DNA from: Devosia equisanguinis
GTDB lineage: Bacteria; Pseudomonadota; Alphaproteobacteria; Rhizobiales; Hyphomicrobiaceae
Reading direction: 5' to 3'
Assembly (NCBI GenBank): GCA_945901835.1
Contig: CAMDMH010000018.1
Coordinates: 1-14,086 of the forward strand
DNA length: 14,086 nucleotides
The notes under the pieces were generated by a model that was not told the DNA's origin, ran no database searches, and saw only the letters and a program-made list of their open reading frames with translations. Positions within the stretch are counted from its first letter, which is position 1; each line of letters starts with the position of its first letter. The position numbers and the translations under genes were made by a program. Positions 1 through 5,975 of the stretch are shown piece after piece.

Positions 1-362
1 AAATCCAACCGTCCGCCCTCAGATTGGCCTTCACCCGCAAGGTGAGACATCGCCGCCTGCCTCCGATGCTGTCAATGTGCTGAGATATATGCGATTTGCG
101 GCATCAGGCGTAGACGGAAACCACGATCTACTTGGGGAATGCGGGTTTAAACTAATAATTCCCTCGCCGACCTCACTGAAACCGCGCCATTCGCATCGCA
201 TTTTACAAAAACATTCCCCCCGCCGCTACGAATGAAATGACCAATCGCAAATTGAAATAACTGAATTCCGACTGATCCATACAAATGCACGGAAATAAGA
301 CAGGAAACCCCAACGAACGCTGCTCATATTCGCCTCATCCACAGTTTCTCTCGGGAGAGCCA
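1..362. other. Gene-free leader upstream of the pilus-like gene
   Basis: No convincing coding sequence was found on either strand. The stretch is visibly richer in A and T than the genes that follow, especially between about 130 and 300, as expected for a promoter-bearing intergenic region. A TTGAAA at 252-257 could be a -35 box, but no good -10 hexamer lies 16-18 bases downstream, so no promoter is called. An open frame from an ATG at 285 runs into the pilus-like gene, but its first 26 residues do not look like protein of this family. The later ATG at 363 has a better ribosome-binding site. Confidence 0.55.
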
Positions 363-620
363 ATGACCACGATCCATCCGACACTCCGCAATCTCGTCAC
401 CGACGAGCGCGGCAACGTCCTCATGACTTTCGGCCTGACCACCCTGCTGGCCGTCGCTGCCGTCGGCGGCGCCATCGACTTCGGCCGCGCCAGCAAGGAG
501 AAGGATCGCCTCCAGGCGGCCCTCGATGCAGCCGTCGTCGGCGGCATGACGAAGTACCGCGAGTCCAATGACATGGAAGAGGCGAAGACCCGCGCAATCG
601 GCCTCTTCAACGCTCAGTAG
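363..620 (+). CDS. TadE/TadG-like pilus protein, N-terminal part, ended by an in-frame amber codon
   Basis: This 85-codon piece is the N-terminal, membrane-anchored part of a TadE/TadG-like Flp-pilus assembly protein. Residues 14-18 (DERGN) precede one hydrophobic segment at about 19-41, followed by a polar helix (about 42-80) with the small, alanine-rich pattern DRLQAALDAAVVGG usual in TadG-like N-termini. The start at ATG 363 is chosen because GGGAGA lies about 5-10 bases upstream. An ATG at 285 in the same frame would add 26 residues of unlikely sequence. The frame ends at TAG 618-620, and the same frame then continues from 621 into a vWA domain. This piece and the next entry are therefore best read as one gene of about 642 codons with amber at codon 86. 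In this family the N-terminus anchors a periplasmic vWA domain to the inner membrane. If translation stops here, only the anchor is made. Confidence 0.75.
   Translation: MTTIHPTLRNLVTDERGNVLMTFGLTTLLAVAAVGGAIDFGRASKEKDRLQAALDAAVVGGMTKYRESNDMEEAKTRAIGLFNAQ
618..620 (+). other. In-frame amber codon splitting the TadG-like gene
   Basis: TAG sits between CAG (Gln) and ACC (Thr), and the reading frame is open on both sides. Restoring C for T gives CAG, so one transition could have made it. No frameshift or second stop occurs in the following 553 codons. Confidence 0.85.
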
Positions 621-629
621 ACCAATGCC

Positions 630-2291
630 GTGACGCAGAACGCCAACAACACGTTGACTGCGCCCGCCAACGCGCCGCTCGTCAACTTCAACACCACGGG
701 CGGCCAGATCACTGCCAGCGCCTCGATGCAGACCACCACCCCGTTCCTCTACATGGTGACGGGCTCGCATCTCAACGTCGGCACCACGGCTACGGCTGAC
801 CTGTCGGGCGAAACGCTCACGTCGGCTTCGCAGAAGCTGCTCGAAGTCGGCATCATGGTCGACCTCACGGGCTCGATGGGTTCGAGCGTCAACGGCATCA
901 CAAAGATCACGTCGCTCAAGCTCGCCGGTGCCGACCTCTTGAACATCCTTCTGCCGTCGAGCGGCGCCAACAACAACGCTGTCCGCGTCGGCATCGCGCC
1001 GTTCGCCGACTACGTCAACGCCGGCACCTACGCATCGGCCGCCACCGGCCTTGCGGCCGAAGGCGGCGCCTACTCGAACATCACGAACCTCGCCTGGACG
1101 CGGAACGGCGTGTTCTCCGGCACCTATCAGGGTATCACGGGCAGCGCGGCCGGCTCGCAGGCCGGCGCGACGCCGCCGACAGCGGGTGCCAGCTCCGGCG
1201 GCACCGGTTCCACCGTGGGTAACGGCGCAACCTATACCAACGGCTATTGCTCCAACCCGACAACCACGGTCACGAACACCACGACCAATACCTTCACTTC
1301 CAATACGTTCGGCACCGCCAGCATCGGCGCACCTGTGAACTACAACTCCTCGGGCTCGGTGAACGCTGCGTTCTACTATCAATCCAACGGCGGCACCTGG
1401 TACTACATCAGCAACCGCGGCACCATGTGGATCAGCGGCAGCAACCGGCCTTACGGCTGGAAGTACTGGCGCCACTCGAACGGTAGCTGGTACCGCGCCG
1501 ACAGCAACAACTACTACAATTCTCACATCCCCAATACGTCCACGAATAGCGTGACCAGCGTCGTTACAGGCTGCGAGAGCCAGACCCAGACACAGGCGAC
1601 GAGCAAGCTCGTCTCTTGCGTGACGGAGCGCACGGATACGACCAACCGCTATACGTCGGCCGCCCCCAACGGCTCGAACGGCTACGTCGGTGCCTATAAC
1701 GCCGGCTCGTCGTCCAGGCAGAACTACAGCTCGGACGGCAAGTGCTGGGTTGCAGGTCGCGAAATGCTGGCCGTGATACCGCTCACCAACGACCGGTCCA
1801 CACTGACGAGTTTCTTCACGAACGCCACGATCGGCGGCGCAACCCCGGGCCATCTCGGCACGGCTTGGGCACGCTACCTGATCTCGCCGGAGTGGAGCGA
1901 TGTCTGGCCCACAGCAAGTGCTCCGGCGAGCTACACCGCCTCCAACGTCATCAAGGCCGTCATCCTGATGACCGACGGCGAGTACAACATCATTCACAGC
2001 GGCGCCTCGGCAGTCACTCAGGCCAAAGCTCACTGTGACTCGATGAAGGCCCAGGGCGTGCAGATCTACTCGGTCGGCTTCGGCTTCTCGACAAGCTCGC
2101 AACCGACTGACAACACCGCCGAAGGCAAAGCAAAGGAAGTGCTCAAGTACTGCGCAACCAGCGACGCACACTACTTCGTCCCCTATGACGGCGCAGCGCT
2201 CCGCACCGCCTTCAGCAACATCGGCACGGCTCTCACGACGCAGATGACGACCTCGACGACCACGACCAAGGCAGCCCGCGTCAAGAACTGA
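630..2291 (+). CDS. TadG-like protein, vWA-domain part, in frame downstream of the amber
   Basis: Shown from the first possible start after the amber, a GTG at 630. No clear ribosome-binding site precedes it, so it is probably the C-terminal bulk of the gene starting at 363. The 553 residues hold a von Willebrand A domain with a metal-binding (MIDAS) site: DLTGSM at 78-83 (Asp78, Thr80, Ser82), Thr405 in GGATPGHLGTAW, and Asp449 in ILMTDGEYN. A long insert at about 150-372 divides the domain. It is rich in Ser, Thr, Asn, Gly, Tyr and Trp and contains several cysteines (207, 315, 330, 372). Such proteins act at the outer face of the inner membrane in pilus assembly or surface adhesion in related bacteria; the exact role here is inference. 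The gene ends with TGA and is followed by a hairpin and a small secreted-protein gene. Without readthrough this part would lack its membrane anchor. Confidence 0.8.
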   Translation: MTQNANNTLTAPANAPLVNFNTTGGQITASASMQTTTPFLYMVTGSHLNVGTTATADLSGETLTSASQKLLEVGIMVDLTGSMGSSVNGITKITSLKLAGADLLNILLPSSGANNNAVRVGIAPFADYVNAGTYASAATGLAAEGGAYSNITNLAWTRNGVFSGTYQGITGSAAGSQAGATPPTAGASSGGTGSTVGNGATYTNGYCSNPTTTVTNTTTNTFTSNTFGTASIGAPVNYNSSGSVNAAFYYQSNGGTWYYISNRGTMWISGSNRPYGWKYWRHSNGSWYRADSNNYYNSHIPNTSTNSVTSVVTGCESQTQTQATSKLVSCVTERTDTTNRYTSAAPNGSNGYVGAYNAGSSSRQNYSSDGKCWVAGREMLAVIPLTNDRSTLTSFFTNATIGGATPGHLGTAWARYLISPEWSDVWPTASAPASYTASNVIKAVILMTDGEYNIIHSGASAVTQAKAHCDSMKAQGVQIYSVGFGFSTSSQPTDNTAEGKAKEVLKYCATSDAHYFVPYDGAALRTAFSNIGTALTTQMTTSTTTTKAARVKN

Positions 2292-2312
2292 GCCCCAGCC
2301 CCACAACAGAAC

Positions 2313-2339
2313 GACCGGAGGCCTTAAAAACCTCCGGTC
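2313..2339 (+). terminator. Perfect 9-bp hairpin between the vWA gene and the small secreted-protein gene
   Basis: GACCGGAGG (2313-2321) is perfectly complementary to CCTCCGGTC (2331-2339), with the 9-nt loop CCTTAAAAA. It begins 21 bases after the vWA stop codon. No T-run follows, so it could be a weak terminator, an mRNA-stabilising 3' structure or an attenuator setting the level of the next gene. The inverted repeat is certain; its role is inferred. Confidence 0.6.
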
Positions 2340-2394
2340 CCCATAACCCGACCCAAGATAAGCGACCAACAAAACCGCGTCTCGGAGAAGTCCC

Positions 2395-2634
2395 ATGAGA
2401 GCCATCATCGCCGCCCTCGCACTCGTCGTCATGATCCCCGTCGCCCAGGCAGACGAACCCTCCAACTCCACTACACAAAACAATGTGCAGGAAATCATCG
2501 AAAACCTGCAGGAGTAGTGGCAGAACCTCCAGGAGTCCGGCTCGAGCGGCACGTCGAACGACGTGGTCACGCCCCCCGCGAACGAAAACGGCGTGTGCAT
2601 TCAAACGGTTCAAGGCCCGTCCGTCTGCAACTGA
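2395..2634 (+). CDS. Small secreted protein of unknown function, split by an in-frame amber
   Basis: An ATG with GGAG seven bases upstream opens a 79-codon frame with a clear signal peptide: MRAIIAALALVVMIPVAQA, with likely cleavage before Asp20. A Gln/Asn/Glu-rich helix-like stretch follows (about 28-47). TAG at codon 41 (2515-2517) interrupts it, but the same frame continues with WQNLQESG, a Ser/Thr/Pro-rich part and two cysteines (68 and 78), and ends in TGA at 2632-2634. Codons after the amber keep the strong G/C third-position bias of the genome, so the second half is very likely coding. CAG-to-TAG by one transition would explain the stop. The family is not recognised. It follows the vWA gene on the same strand and precedes a strong terminator, so it may be the last gene of that transcript. 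Stopping at the amber would release a mature peptide of only about 21 residues. Confidence 0.6.
2515..2517 (+). other. In-frame amber codon in the small secreted-protein gene
   Basis: TAG lies between GAG (Glu) and TGG (Trp), within a repeated-looking stretch: NLQE, amber, then WQNLQE. It is the second single in-frame amber in two neighbouring co-directional genes. Confidence 0.7.
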
Positions 2635-2657
2635 ACAGCCCACCTCCGCAAAAAGCA

Positions 2658-2685
2658 AAAAGGCCGCCCCGAGGGGCGGCCTTTT
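2658..2685. terminator. Strong bidirectional intrinsic terminator
   Basis: The stem GGCCGCCC (2662-2669) pairs with GGGCGGCC (2674-2681) around a CGAG tetraloop. AAAA (2658-2661) on the left and TTTT (2682-2685) on the right extend it. On the plus strand it ends the transcript of the small secreted-protein gene, whose stop lies 23 bases upstream. On the minus strand the A-run becomes a U-run, so it also ends the membrane-protein gene whose stop codon is at 2705. Confidence 0.9.
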
Positions 2686-2704
2686 CATTCAGGTTCCGCG
2701 CGAA

Positions 2705-3949
2705 TTACGCGGCTTTGACATCTTGGACTGGAGATTTGGAGACCCCCTCGTGTTCCATGCCGGACTTCAAGCCAATTCCAATGTACCGAACTCGACCTGC
2801 GATCTTAGCCTTCTGAACTCCAAGCTCACCGAATTCACGTCCGAAAGTCGGAAGTGCAAGAGGCTCCTTCTTCAGTTCATCACACCACTCGCAGTAGTCC
2901 TCGTACAAAGCAGTGGCAGTCAGACTAGAACCGTCCTGTGTCTCGATTCTCTCCTTGTAGAACAGCTGGACGTCGTTCTCCGGAGCCACCAGTTTCGTGC
3001 TCGCTGCAGGCAACGACCTGTTGTCGTTGGCACTGATGCGAACCCTCGGCTGAACCGCCGCCGGCAGAGCCGGCGCGGTGGCTTCGATCGTCACCGGCTG
3101 GGAAACCGTGGTGGCAAGAGTTGCCATCGCCGGAGCAGACGGTGCTTTACGCTCGTCGAGACGCCACTGACTGAAGGCGATGTACATTCCGAGGCTCGAT
3201 CCCACTTCCAGGAGCAGAGCGATGAAGATCGTCATCGCCATCTGCACGTCCTCGACCTTGATAGAGGGCCCGAAGCTGCTGGCGAGTTTCGCCAGAACTG
3301 CGGCCTGCGGATCAGCCTGGGCACCATGTGAACCAGCCTGATACAGCGCGAACTTCGCCTGATTGTCGGCGATCCGCGCCACGAGAGTCGCCGCCTGTTG
3401 GGCAGACGCGATCTCAGACAACAGAGAGTGGATCTGCTGGCAGTAGTCGCGGCTGCCCTTGGATTTGATATCCGTGCAACCGGCTGTCCAGCTCCATTCC
3501 CTCTTCGTTTTGAGGCCGTCCAGTTCGCTCTGCACTGCGCCACTGGGACGATGCTGCGGGATGCCAGCAAGCTGGGCCCGATCGCGATCCAAGTCGACGC
3601 GGAGATCCTTGTGGGACTGTGCCTCATAAGTACGCTTACCGGAGGCATCTGCCCGATTGAGCGCAGCGTGGCCTAAAGCGGAGGTCAACGAAAAGGCCGT
3701 TACCACCACCATGACCACCGCAGACGCTGCCGCCTGCGACCACATCCGATTTCGGATTGCGGCAAAGAAGAAGAACGGTACGAGAGCCTTCATGCAATCA
3801 GCAGCTACGCTGGCTACACCATAGATTTGGCCGTCGAAGTGCGTTCTACCTAACTGATACCCGAAACTCCAGTTCATCGCTGCAGAGACTGCTAACAGGA
3901 CTCCTGCGGCGAGGACCCCTAATACCCCTAAGCCATGCCGTATAAGCAT
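2705..3949 (-). CDS. Membrane protein with a C-terminal primase-tail-like domain, function unknown
   Basis: The protein has 414 residues from the ATG at 3949, chosen because GAGG lies about eight bases upstream. An in-frame GTG at 4009 would add 20 residues without hydrophobic character. Predicted membrane segments are at about 4-24, 42-65, 72-95 and 236-261. Between the third and fourth lies a long helical, charged, coiled-coil-prone loop with cysteines at 158 and 170, probably periplasmic. A Pro/Ala/Thr-rich linker (about 266-325) leads to a compact domain at about 328-396. Its pattern (LYEDYCEWCDEL, then PLALPTFGREFGELGV and RVRYIGIGLK) resembles the winged-helix tail found after D5/P4-type primase-helicase domains in phages and plasmids. 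No primase or helicase domain is present. Its job is unknown; a membrane-tethered nucleic-acid-binding role is inference. The gene stands alone, converges on the terminator at 2658-2685, and has AT-richer codons than the housekeeping genes in the window. Confidence 0.75.
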   Translation of the reverse strand: MLIRHGLGVLGVLAAGVLLAVSAAMNWSFGYQLGRTHFDGQIYGVASVAADCMKALVPFFFFAAIRNRMWSQAAASAVVMVVVTAFSLTSALGHAALNRADASGKRTYEAQSHKDLRVDLDRDRAQLAGIPQHRPSGAVQSELDGLKTKREWSWTAGCTDIKSKGSRDYCQQIHSLLSEIASAQQAATLVARIADNQAKFALYQAGSHGAQADPQAAVLAKLASSFGPSIKVEDVQMAMTIFIALLLEVGSSLGMYIAFSQWRLDERKAPSAPAMATLATTVSQPVTIEATAPALPAAVQPRVRISANDNRSLPAASTKLVAPENDVQLFYKERIETQDGSSLTATALYEDYCEWCDELKKEPLALPTFGREFGELGVQKAKIAGRVRYIGIGLKSGMEHEGVSKSPVQDVKAA

Positions 3950-4018
3950 GTTGGTGCCCTCATGTCTTTTGAGGGAGCCCCAGCACGTACCAATCACATT
4001 TCGCGTCACGGATCCCCG

Positions 4019-4507
4019 TTACGAGGTGATGCTCGGATCCCACACTGCCGCTGCGTCCGTAGAAATTGTCTCTGTCCTGTTCCGAATAAGAGTTGGCCGA
4101 GCAGCCACCTCCAGGACATCGCCAGTTCTTTCCGACACACAGCAAACCGTCTGAGTCCCATTACAGTGGCGTGAAGCCCCAACCGATATCGCCGCTAGAC
4201 ATCGAATCCAAGCATATCCACTGCGCACATCTGACGCAGTCCCCGACGGGGACCCAACCAACCTCTGAGCGATGAATACTCGATTCGTTAGCTTAACCGT
4301 AAGAATTTCAAAGGGGAGCGCTCCCTCCGGGTCGATAGCCGCTACAAGCTCGCCGAATTTGATACACAGGTTGTGCACAGCCCCCCATTCCGCCGCCCCT
4401 TGTGGGAAAGCATCGGCAACAAGCGCTGGTAGCCATATAGGCCCGTGATGCACTACATTTTGTGCTGATGAGGTGACAGGGCGAATTTCCGTCATGCCTG
4501 TCGTCAT
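4019..4507 (-). CDS. Uncertain hypothetical ORF upstream of the membrane protein
   Basis: This open frame of 162 codons runs from ATG 4507 to TAA at 4021-4019. The first 80 or so residues look protein-like (for example PIWLPALVADAFPQGAAEWG). The last third, with scattered cysteines and weak codon bias, looks less so. The ribosome-binding site is weak. The frame is the same as that of the membrane-protein gene downstream, separated by this TAA and about 70 bases. No family was recognised and no membrane segment or signal peptide is clear. It may be a real small accessory gene, a decayed remnant or a chance frame. No better candidate was seen on the plus strand over the same stretch. Confidence 0.25.
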   Translation of the reverse strand: MTTGMTEIRPVTSSAQNVVHHGPIWLPALVADAFPQGAAEWGAVHNLCIKFGELVAAIDPEGALPFEILTVKLTNRVFIAQRLVGSPSGTASDVRSGYAWIRCLAAISVGASRHCNGTQTVCCVSERTGDVLEVAARPTLIRNRTETISTDAAAVWDPSITS

Positions 4508-4709
4508 CGCAGTCCAACGAAACCATCAAACGATAAATGACGATGTTCAGTGCGCAGTTTTAGTTGGCATTCGCCCTATTCCGCCCTACGGTGATCCTGT
4601 TGACGCGCTCATTCGTTGCATAATTGTCACTCACCCTGAGTGCAGCAAGTGATGGCGCGCGAAATGCAAGATCAATCGGCAACACGACCACCCGGTATGG
4701 AGTTTAGTC

Positions 4710-5933
4710 ATGCGCGCTGTCTTCGGCTTGCTTCTCGTTATGCTGGGGCTGGCCATGGCTATCGTCTGGATGCCGGAGCACGATAGCGAGCATCAGTTGG
4801 CGGTCGTCACCGACATCGCTACGCAAGGCACGGCCCGCCGGTCGGATACTGCCGATCGCGGCGGGCGCACCTTCTCTCCCAACACACCTTTGATCGCGTC
4901 GGTCGAACAACCTGGTTCGAGCCAACCCCAGCATATCGCGGGAGTGGCGCGCATCGTTCGCACCGCACCCGGCGGCGATACCGCGGCTCCGGCCGAGATC
5001 GTCCGGATGCAACCTTCCAACACGACCGTGGTCGCCCAATCCGTCGCCGGCGCCACTGTCGTGGCACAAGCGGTCGCCGACGTGGTTGCAACCACGAGAA
5101 CTCCCGCTCTGACCGAAACGTCGCGCTATGAACTCGCGCGCAACCTTCAGCGCGAATTGAAGCGCGTCAGCTGCTATGCCGGAGATATCGATGGCGATTG
5201 GGGCACGGGTTCCCGCCGCGCGATGGCCGCATTCACCGACCGCGTGAACGCTTCGCTTCCGATCGAGCAGCCCGATTTCATCCTGTTGACGCTGGTGCAG
5301 GGCCACCAGGGCGCGATCTGCGGCGAGGGCTGCCCCACCGGCCAGACGCAGTCGGATAATGGCCGCTGCGTCTCCGGCGCCGTCGTCGCCCAGGTTCGCC
5401 GCACGCAGGATCGCCGCAACGCCACGACCAGCAACGACGTCGTCCATTACGCCACCACCCACACCGCGACGGCTCAGGCGGCTGCCGATCCGGCAGCGAC
5501 GGAAACCGGTTGGACGACCCAAGTCACACGCGCGCCGTCAGGCGGGGCAGTCGCTCAGTCGAATGTGGCACCGTCCAATCTCGCTCCTGCCGCAATCGTC
5601 GGCGCGGTCGCGGTTGCGGCAGCCGTTGCACCGCTCCCCGGCCGCATGTCGATGGGCGGACCGCAGGCCACAGCGCCATCGGTCTCGGCCCCCGCGCTCG
5701 AACGGTCGCCTGCCAGGGCCGCTGTGCGTGGGAGCGTCTCTCAGATCGAAGACGCCCCGCGCAGCGTTCAAGCCTCGGAGAGGCGCCCGCGTCGTGTCGC
5801 TCGCGGTGATGGCGGCAGCTATCGCTATGCACCCGTCGTCACGCGCGCCCCGCGCATCGTGACGCCGACCTATTACGCCTCTGCTCCCCGCCGCGGCAGG
5901 AGCTGGATCGGATCTTTCTTCGGTTTCCCATGA
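4710..5933 (+). CDS. Exported or membrane-anchored peptidoglycan-binding-like protein
   Basis: The protein has 407 residues starting at an ATG with GGAG seven bases upstream. An N-terminal hydrophobic segment at about 3-20 acts as signal peptide or membrane anchor, so the rest should be periplasmic. Residues 21-135 are low-complexity Ala/Thr/Val/Gln-rich sequence. At about 138-205 is a peptidoglycan-binding-like fold, with the helix ELARNLQRELKR and the signature loop YAGDIDGDWGTGSRRAMAAF. A short cysteine cluster (204, 208 and 220, with Cys155 in the domain) follows in GEGCPTGQTQSDNGRC. The C-terminal half is Ala/Pro/Arg-rich, disordered and basic, ending in an aromatic tail. The gene converges on ugd with only 42 bases between the stop codons. 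The ligand is inferred from the domain only; no catalytic residues were seen. Confidence 0.8.
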   Translation: MRAVFGLLLVMLGLAMAIVWMPEHDSEHQLAVVTDIATQGTARRSDTADRGGRTFSPNTPLIASVEQPGSSQPQHIAGVARIVRTAPGGDTAAPAEIVRMQPSNTTVVAQSVAGATVVAQAVADVVATTRTPALTETSRYELARNLQRELKRVSCYAGDIDGDWGTGSRRAMAAFTDRVNASLPIEQPDFILLTLVQGHQGAICGEGCPTGQTQSDNGRCVSGAVVAQVRRTQDRRNATTSNDVVHYATTHTATAQAAADPAATETGWTTQVTRAPSGGAVAQSNVAPSNLAPAAIVGAVAVAAAVAPLPGRMSMGGPQATAPSVSAPALERSPARAAVRGSVSQIEDAPRSVQASERRPRRVARGDGGSYRYAPVVTRAPRIVTPTYYASAPRRGRSWIGSFFGFP

Positions 5934-5963
5934 GGCCGGCTCAAATTGACGAAGCCAGCCTTT
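5934..5963. terminator. Hairpin between converging genes
   Basis: GGCCGGCT (5934-5941) pairs with AGCCAGCC (5953-5960) with one mismatch and an 11-nt loop, followed by TTT on the plus strand. It starts right after the TGA of the peptidoglycan-binding-like gene and lies 15 bases from the ugd stop. It is a plausible but weak terminator for the plus-strand gene. Confidence 0.5.
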
Positions 5964-5975
5964 CCCCTCCGGAAG

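Noticed and set aside
147..161. Possible CtrA box (TTAA-N7-TTAA) upstream of the pilus-like gene
   Set aside because: Only the first half-site TTAA is present; the second reads ATTC, so the match is too weak to claim.
630..2291. The vWA part as an independent gene starting at GTG 630
   Set aside because: There is no ribosome-binding site, and the product would lack the anchor or signal sequence needed to reach the periplasm. The frame is continuous with the TadE-like part, so a split single gene is the better reading.
618..2517. Genome-wide reassignment of TAG as a sense codon
   Set aside because: ugd ends in TAG, and reading through it would run for a long way antisense into the neighbouring gene. 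The other genes end in TGA or TAA as usual. Only local explanations for the two ambers remain.
324..2600. Very long minus-strand open frame (758 codons) opposite the vWA gene
   Set aside because: Its product is an Arg/Val/Gly/Asp-rich, low-information sequence typical of the antisense of a GC-rich gene. The plus strand carries recognisable TadE and vWA motifs.
4599..4630. Possible sigma-70 promoter (TTGACG with TAATTG) before the peptidoglycan-binding-like gene
   Set aside because: The spacing is about 15 bases and the -10 box is poor, so it is not listed as a feature.
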